Part shown: positions 6,727-10,768 of the stretch, in pieces
How positions within the stretch are numbered: position 1 is the first letter of the stretch
How the letters are laid out: every line of letters begins with the position of its first letter
Source: UBA917 sp964435085
Lineage (GTDB): Bacteria; Patescibacteriota; Patescibacteriia; Patescibacteriales; Patescibacteriaceae
Reading direction: 5' to 3'
DNA: 10,768 bases
Assembly (NCBI GenBank): GCA_964435085.1
Contig: CAYSXQ010000023.1
Span: 1 to 10,768, forward strand
The notes under the pieces: model-generated
Told to the model about the DNA's origin: nothing
What the model saw: the letters and a program-made list of their open reading frames with translations, nothing else
Database searches by the model: none
Made by a program: the position numbers and the translations under genes

Positions 6727-7902
6727 ATGCTAACAGCAATAACATTTTTCTTGATTTTGGGGATACTGGTCTTTGTTCATGAGCTGGGTCACTTTGCGGT
6801 GGCGCGTTATTTCAAGGTAACTTGTGATGAATTTGGTTTTGGCTTTCCGCCACGTATGCTTGGTGTGTACAAGAAGCAAGGTAAATGGCACAGGGTCTGG
6901 GGTAGTCGAGAGGTGAGGGATAATGAATCGACAGTCTATTCGCTCAACTGGATTCCTTTGGGAGGTTTTGTGAAGATCAAAGGTGAAAATGATAATGGTA
7001 ATCATGAGCCAGATAGCTTTGGAGCACAGAAGATCTGGAAGCGAGCCTTGATCTTATCGGCTGGTGTAATCATGAATGTGATTTTGGCTTGGTTTATCTT
7101 GTTTGTAGCCTTTGCTATTACTGGACTGCCTGAAGCCTATGATGCTAGTCAGACTTGGGACAAATATCATAGCGACGCGCGTATTCAGATTACTCAGGTA
7201 ATGCCAGCTTCGCCAGCTAGTCAGAGTGGTGTTCTTGCTGGTGATATTATTATCGGTATTGATGGTAATAAATTTGCGAGCACTAAGGAAATTCAGGATT
7301 TTGTACAGACGAAGGCTGGCGTGAAGCTCAATTATCAATTGCGTCGCGGTGAGGAATTTATGAGTAAGGAAGTAGTGCCAGCGGAAATGGCGGTTGATGG
7401 CGACAGGAAGATCGTTGGCATTGGTATTCAAATTGATCAGATCGCGACTGTTCGCTACCCATGGTATCAGGCACTCTACAAGTCCGCTGTGGCAGTTTAT
7501 ATGCTGCTAGTAATGATTGTGCTTGGTCTCTGGCAGTTCTTCGCTCAGCTCTTTGCTGGTAAGGCTTCTGGATCTGCGGTAGCTGGTCCGATTGGTATCT
7601 ATGGTATCACTGGTCAGATGGTGGATTTGGGCCTGGCTTACGTGCTTCAATTCAGCGCGGCCTTGTCTTTGAACTTGGCGGTGCTTAATATCTTGCCGAT
7701 TCCAGCGCTTGATGGTGGACGTTTGTTCTTTTTGCTCATTGAGAAGATTCGTGGCAAGGTGATGAACCGTAAGCTAGAAATTATCTTTAACAATGTCTTT
7801 TTCTTGGCCCTGATGCTTTTGGTAGTAGTGGTAACGATGATTGATATCGGCAAGCTAGGCTGCTTGTCTTGTCAAATTAAAAATTTATTCAATAAATTTT
7901 AA
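6727..7902 (+). CDS. rseP: RseP-type site-2 intramembrane zinc metalloprotease (M50)
   Basis: This 391-residue integral membrane protease is expected to cut membrane segments of regulatory proteins or leftover signal peptides. The HELGH zinc site (residues 18-22) lies in the first transmembrane helix, followed by GFGFPP at 37-42 and NWIPLGGFVKIKGE at 74-87. The second membrane segment is at about 104-130 (SAGVIMNVILAW). A single PDZ domain spans about 150-215 (ASPASQSGVLAGDIIIGIDG). The third zinc ligand is in NILPIPALDGGRL (321-333). Further membrane segments are at about 250-272 and 352-372. E. coli RseP has two PDZ domains; one is usual in Gram-positive and CPR forms. All catalytic elements are intact. 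No anti-sigma factor substrate is visible in the window. Confidence 0.95.
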   Translation: MLTAITFFLILGILVFVHELGHFAVARYFKVTCDEFGFGFPPRMLGVYKKQGKWHRVWGSREVRDNESTVYSLNWIPLGGFVKIKGENDNGNHEPDSFGAQKIWKRALILSAGVIMNVILAWFILFVAFAITGLPEAYDASQTWDKYHSDARIQITQVMPASPASQSGVLAGDIIIGIDGNKFASTKEIQDFVQTKAGVKLNYQLRRGEEFMSKEVVPAEMAVDGDRKIVGIGIQIDQIATVRYPWYQALYKSAVAVYMLLVMIVLGLWQFFAQLFAGKASGSAVAGPIGIYGITGQMVDLGLAYVLQFSAALSLNLAVLNILPIPALDGGRLFFLLIEKIRGKVMNRKLEIIFNNVFFLALMLLVVVVTMIDIGKLGCLSCQIKNLFNKF

Positions 7903-7906
7903 TTAT

Positions 7907-8218
7907 ATGCAAGTACAAATCAAGGCGACAGGACTAACTCTTACACCAGCGATTCGTGAGTACATCGAAGAGAAGATTGCTAGTTTGGATAAGTACTTAG
8001 GCGATATTGCTGTCACTAATTGTGATTTTAAGATCGAAATGACTACGAAGCATCATAATAAAGGTGATATTTTCCTGGCTGAAGTCAATTTGGCAGTGCC
8101 AGGAGACTTGCTAGTGATTGAGAAGACGGAGGCGGATTTGTATAAGGCGATTGATAAGGTTAAGGATCATTTGCTAGAGGCTGTGAAGAGATATAAAGAT
8201 AGGAGATTGGAAAAATAG
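7907..8218 (+). CDS. hpf: short ribosome hibernation-promoting factor (HPF/RaiA family)
   Basis: This 103-residue protein covers the whole HPF/YfiA fold: MQVQIKATGLTLTPAIREYI for the first strand and helix, SLDKYLG near residue 26, strands to about 75, then EKTEADLYKAIDKVKDHL and a basic helix ending KRYKDRRLEK. Proteins of this family bind the 30S subunit in the mRNA/tRNA channel and silence ribosomes under stress. The C-terminal dimerisation domain of long HPF is absent, so it is the short form. Spacing from rseP is four bases (TTAT) with no Shine-Dalgarno site. It is the last gene of the operon and is followed by a terminator. Confidence 0.94.
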   Translation: MQVQIKATGLTLTPAIREYIEEKIASLDKYLGDIAVTNCDFKIEMTTKHHNKGDIFLAEVNLAVPGDLLVIEKTEADLYKAIDKVKDHLLEAVKRYKDRRLEK

Positions 8219-8231
8219 ACTGTGAATTTGG

Positions 8232-8260
8232 AAAAAGCTTCTCGTTTGGGAGGCTTTTTT
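8232..8260 (+). terminator. rho-independent terminator of the holB-hpf operon
   Basis: A 12-bp stem (8232-8243 with 8248-8259, two G-U pairs) has the loop GTTT. The A run at the 5' side pairs with the T run at the 3' side, as in bidirectional terminators. It begins 13 bases after the hpf stop. Confidence 0.87.
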
Positions 8261-8535
8261 AATTTCAAATTTAAAATTTAAAATTTCAAAACAATTTCAA
8301 ATTCTCCAATGTCTAAATCCAAAACAGATCTCTACTTTGTCATTGCGAGCGTAACGATAGTGAAGCGCGGCAATCTCATGTTTATTTGGTAATGGTGGTT
8401 ATGGCACCAAGATTGCCACGTCGACTAGACGCCTCCTCGCAATGACAAAGTAGAGAACAACGCAAATAAGCTAAAGAATTGGAGCATTAAGACATTAAAA
8501 ATTGTTTTGAAATTTTAAATTTTAAATTTGAAATT
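8261..8535. repeat. nested palindromic repeat element, non-coding
   Basis: This 275-base element fills most of the gap between hpf and the next gene. The outer arms, 8261-8297 and 8499-8535, are perfect 37-base inverted repeats made of AATTTCAAAT-like words. The inner arms, 8329-8349 and 8436-8456, are perfect 21-base inverted repeats containing TTTGTCATTGCGAG. Inside these, GGCAATCT at 8369-8376 pairs with AGATTGCC at 8410-8417 round a 33-base loop. The layer between outer and inner arms pairs only partly, sharing CTCCAAT and ATGTCT words. TCATTGCGAG paired with GGCAATCT is a palindrome I have met in many unrelated bacterial genomes as a dispersed REP or MITE-like repeat. No ORF, transposase or target-site duplication is seen. 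Confidence 0.85.
8465..8478 (+). repeat. 14-base direct repeat, copy 1
   Basis: AATAAGCTAAAGAA occurs here, inside the right half of the palindromic element. It recurs at 8576-8589, overlapping the -10 of the next gene, and again at 8731-8744 in the duplicated contig end. Confidence 0.6.
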
Positions 8536-8569
8536 AATATCTTCCTCCCTTTTCCTCTTCCATTCCCTA

Positions 8570-8578
8570 TGCTATAAT
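8570..8578 (+). promoter_or_regulatory. extended -10 promoter for the acidic membrane protein
   Basis: TGC at 8570-8572 precedes a perfect TATAAT at 8573-8578. No -35 is seen at the right distance; instead 8541-8568 is a nearly pure C/T tract. The expected start is near 8585, giving a leader of about 10 bases before ATG 8595 with no Shine-Dalgarno site. The same motif recurs at 8725-8733 after the N run. Confidence 0.7.
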
Positions 8579-8624
8579 AAGCTAAAGAACTATTATGGCA
8601 CAACCTCGCCCTAGCTACGGAACT
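8570..8624 (+). repeat. 55-base contig-end duplicate, left copy
   Basis: These 55 bases, from TGCTATAAT to CGGAACT, hold the promoter and the first 10 codons of the acidic membrane protein gene (ATG 8595). They are identical to 8725-8779. The copy runs exactly to the N run, which points to an assembly overlap and not a biological repeat. Confidence 0.92.
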
Positions 8625-8724
8625 NNNNNNNNNNNNNNNNNNNNNNNNNNNNNNNNNNNNNNNNNNNNNNNNNNNNNNNNNNNNNNNNNNNNNNNNNNNN
8701 NNNNNNNNNNNNNNNNNNNNNNNN
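8625..8724. other. assembly gap of exactly 100 N, probably false
   Basis: A run of 100 N, a common default filler for gaps of unknown size. Because the same 55 bases flank it, the two contigs probably overlap and no sequence is missing. Confidence 0.95.
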
Positions 8725-8779
8725 TGCTATAATAAGCTAAAGAACTATTATGGCACAACCTCGCCCTAGCTACGGAACT
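8725..8779 (+). repeat. 55-base contig-end duplicate, right copy
   Basis: Identical to 8570-8624 and starting at the first base after the N run. It carries the extended -10 (TGC then TATAAT) and the start codon at 8750 of the intact gene. Confidence 0.92.
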
Positions 8780-9649
8780 GCTGCACAAAATGGATTGTTA
8801 GAACAGGCTGATAGCGGGCGCTCGGCTCTTTTGCGTCAGGAAAAGGTGCGAGCTAGACGGGAGAAGGCGCAGACTAATAATATTAGTCTAGCTGAAACTG
8901 TGGCTGTGCCAGCTACTCGTCAGCCAGAGCTGTCGGATAGCAGCGTTGATGAGTTTGGTAGACTGAAATTGGCTAATAATGAGGTAAGTGCTTCAGATTT
9001 GGATCAAGAGCTAGAGTCAGATGAGGAGTTTGATGAAGAAGATGAAGAAAATGACTATGATGAAGACGAAGTAGATGGCGATGAATATGATGAGGAGGAA
9101 GAAGATGCTATTAGTGGTAAGCAAGGTACGGCAGCTAGACTAAGAGCCTTGAAGAAAGCAGCTCAAGATTTTAAAACAAAAGTTAATGAGGCTGAGAATC
9201 AAGAGTCTGGCAGCTTGATAGGTAATGGTTTTCGAGCTGGAACGGATTGGGCGCTCCGAATGTCGTGGTATAATATTATTGATAGCTTTGGACTCACTCT
9301 GATCTGGATTAATTGCCATATTTTCTTGCGTTTTGTCTTTGGTTCTGAATATTTTAGTAAGCTAGGTCATGAATGGGCGTCGATGGGAGCCGCGAAACTG
9401 GAGACGGCGGTGGCAGGAGCGGAGGCGAAGGAGGCACTTGCTATGGCTGGTGATAGGGTTGGTTTCATAGAAGCCTTGTTGGTTGCTTTATTGGATTTGA
9501 TTGTGATCTTCGCTCTGTCGTTGTTCTTCGTGCAAATAGTGATTGTAATTGCTTTGATAACGAAATTTGGCGATACAGCACTTGGTGTCTTAGTCGGTCC
9601 GGTTAGTGTGATTATGGACGCTGTTAATTCATTCCTAGTCAATAAATAG
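8750..9649 (+). CDS. membrane protein with long acidic cytoplasmic N terminus, unknown function
   Basis: This 299-residue protein matches no family I recognise. Residues 1-60 are polar and basic in part (RARREKAQ). Residues 87-119 hold 25 Asp or Glu out of 33. A Lys/Ala-rich helical stretch follows at 127-147. Hydrophobic segments lie at about 176-198, about 239-272 (very long, possibly a hairpin) and, weakly, 276-296. With no signal peptide, the acidic half is probably cytoplasmic. The gene ends two bases before the ATG of a VirB6/TrbL-like gene. The pair is probably one operon, which suggests a part in the same membrane apparatus. ATG 8750 is nine bases before CCTCGCCC and lacks a Shine-Dalgarno site. 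The duplicate start at 8595 is the same codon seen in the overlapping contig. Confidence 0.85.
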   Translation: MAQPRPSYGTAAQNGLLEQADSGRSALLRQEKVRARREKAQTNNISLAETVAVPATRQPELSDSSVDEFGRLKLANNEVSASDLDQELESDEEFDEEDEENDYDEDEVDGDEYDEEEEDAISGKQGTAARLRALKKAAQDFKTKVNEAENQESGSLIGNGFRAGTDWALRMSWYNIIDSFGLTLIWINCHIFLRFVFGSEYFSKLGHEWASMGAAKLETAVAGAEAKEALAMAGDRVGFIEALLVALLDLIVIFALSLFFVQIVIVIALITKFGDTALGVLVGPVSVIMDAVNSFLVNK

Positions 9650-9651
9650 TG

Positions 9652-10768
9652 ATGAAATTTTTTAAACAGAGTAATAGATCTTATATTTTAACAACAGCGC
9701 TAGTCTTAGTGGCTATTTTTGCTGTTGGTCAAGAGGCTCATGCTCAAGAAGGTGTCATCATTAATATTGTATCTGGTCTTTTGTCGGTAATAGTTGGTTT
9801 CTTGGGTTGGTTAATCACTTTGCTGATTAGTGCGATTATTTATATCGCTCAATACAATAATTATATTGATTCGCCAGTGGTGATTAGGGGTTGGGTGATA
9901 GTGCGTGATGTTTGTAACATGTTCTTTATTTTGATGGTTTTAGTGATTGCCTTTGGTACAATCTTGCGAATTGATAATTATGCTATCAAGAAGTCTTTGC
10001 CGAAGCTGATTATTGCTGCTATTTTGATTAACTTTTCTAAGACGATTTGCGGTATTGCTATTGATGCGGCGAGCGTGGTGATGTTGACTTTTGTTAATGG
10101 TTTTAAAGATTTTGGTGGCCCCCAACTGAGTCAGATTTTGGGCATTGAAAAAATGTTGAGTTTGGCCAAGGATCCTAACCCTAGTACAGCTGCAGTTGGT
10201 ATAAATGGAAGTAAGGCAGGGGTGACTGGATGGGACATAGTAATAACTTATTTATTTGCTTTTGCTTATTTGCTGATTGTGATGGTGGTGCTGGCTGCGA
10301 TGCTGGGAGTTTTGGTGACGAGAATGATTATGTTGTGGATTTATATTGTTTTGTCGCCAGTAATTTTTATTTCCTCAAAAGTGGCCGGTACTTGGAAAGC
10401 TAGCTTTGTTCAGTATTTAGTGACTGGTCCGGTCTTGGCTTTCTTTATTTGGTTGTCACTTTCGACTTTGCAAAGTGTGACTAGCAATGATCCAAATAAT
10501 GTCTCTATTGGTCTTTTAGGCGGAGCTGTGCAACAGCCGATTAGAGGATTGGAAGCGTCGGAGATTAGTAGCACGGAATTTTTTATTGGTTATATTGTTG
10601 CGATTGGTCTTTTGATTGGTGGCTTGATTGTCGCGCAGAAGGTTGGTGGCTCGGCTGCTGGAGCTGCGGCGAAGTGGGGCTTTGATAAGATTAATAAAGG
10701 AGCTGGTTGGGCGAAGAAGACAGCGATGAAGCCGGTGAAATATACGGCGAAGAAGGCTGGCCTAGCGG
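9652..10768 (+). CDS. VirB6/TrbL-like type IV secretion membrane protein (3' end outside window)
   Basis: The frame stays open from ATG 9652 to the window end (372 codons), so the gene is incomplete here. The N terminus is a signal peptide (basic start, hydrophobic core 11-25, EAHA-Q cleavage near 31). Membrane segments lie at about 36-68, 79-105, 117-149, 194-242 (two or more helices), 255-274 and 311-330. RMIMLWIYIVLSPVIFISS (224-242) resembles the conserved Arg-x3-Leu-Trp ... Ser-Pro core of TrbL/VirB6 proteins, which form part of the inner-membrane channel of conjugation and type IV secretion systems. The visible end is rich in Lys, Ala and Gly (AAKWGFDKINKGAGWAKK), as in the soluble tails of such proteins. 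PrgI-like and VirB4 ATPase genes often follow these proteins in CPR genomes and may lie just downstream. The family call is by motif and topology only. Confidence 0.78.
   Translation, partial: MKFFKQSNRSYILTTALVLVAIFAVGQEAHAQEGVIINIVSGLLSVIVGFLGWLITLLISAIIYIAQYNNYIDSPVVIRGWVIVRDVCNMFFILMVLVIAFGTILRIDNYAIKKSLPKLIIAAILINFSKTICGIAIDAASVVMLTFVNGFKDFGGPQLSQILGIEKMLSLAKDPNPSTAAVGINGSKAGVTGWDIVITYLFAFAYLLIVMVVLAAMLGVLVTRMIMLWIYIVLSPVIFISSKVAGTWKASFVQYLVTGPVLAFFIWLSLSTLQSVTSNDPNNVSIGLLGGAVQQPIRGLEASEISSTEFFIGYIVAIGLLIGGLIVAQKVGGSAAGAAAKWGFDKINKGAGWAKKTAMKPVKYTAKKAGLA

Noticed and set aside
8329..8456. CRISPR repeat, tRNA or riboswitch reading of the GC-richer hairpin
   Set aside because: There are only two arms, in inverted orientation, with no spacers, no cloverleaf and no following gene-control hairpin. 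It fits a palindromic repeat better.
8595..8624. A truncated gene or pseudogene starting at 8595
   Set aside because: It is the same start as 8750 seen in the other contig end; the 55 flanking bases are identical.
60..9649. Absence of TGA stop codons (all ten are TAA or TAG) as a sign of TGA recoding
   Set aside because: No in-frame TGA appears inside the genes and Gly and Trp use normal codons; ten stops are too few, and AT-rich genomes favour TAA anyway.

Overview
The window looks like part of a genome from the candidate phyla radiation (Patescibacteria), probably a metagenome-assembled scaffold. This is inferred from several features together. The DNA is AT-rich and uses the standard genetic code. 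Genes are tightly packed and often lack a Shine-Dalgarno site. There is a secreted dockerin protein, a VirB6/TrbL-like membrane protein, and an frr gene directly followed by rseP without the lipid genes that often separate them elsewhere. No rRNA, tRNA, CRISPR array or transposase gene was seen. All ten visible stop codons are TAA or TAG.

Layout. (1) 3-1323: the tail of an unknown gene, then a GT4-type glycosyltransferase starting one base after that gene's stop. (2) 1401-1975: a small membrane protein of unknown function with a strong Shine-Dalgarno site and its own terminator. (3) 2017-4043: a self-contained unit with a consensus promoter, a secreted protein and a terminator. The protein has a signal peptide, three cohesin-like beta domains, a dockerin and a C-terminal domain resembling type IX secretion sorting domains. 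(4) 4050-8260: a five-gene operon reading holB (clamp-loader delta'), an Asp-box propeller lipoprotein, frr, rseP and a short hpf. It has one extended -10 promoter that should give a leaderless transcript, gene spacings of 3-19 bases, and one terminator. (5) 8261-8535: a nested palindromic repeat, AT-rich outside and GC-richer inside, built round a TCATTGCGAG / GGCAATCT module. (6) 8570-10768: an extended -10 promoter, an acidic membrane protein and the first 372 codons of a VirB6/TrbL-like polytopic protein that runs off the window. This is probably the start of a type IV secretion or conjugation-like cluster.

The run of 100 N at 8625-8724 is flanked on both sides by the same 55 bases. It is almost certainly an unmerged contig overlap, so the real locus is probably 155 bases shorter and has only one start for the acidic membrane protein gene.

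The operon in (4) joins replication (HolB), ribosome recycling and hibernation (RRF, HPF) and membrane proteolysis (RseP). The rest of the window is cell-surface biology: sugar transfer, a modular secreted protein, a lipoprotein and a membrane translocation apparatus. The most unusual item is the modular secreted protein at 2112-3989.
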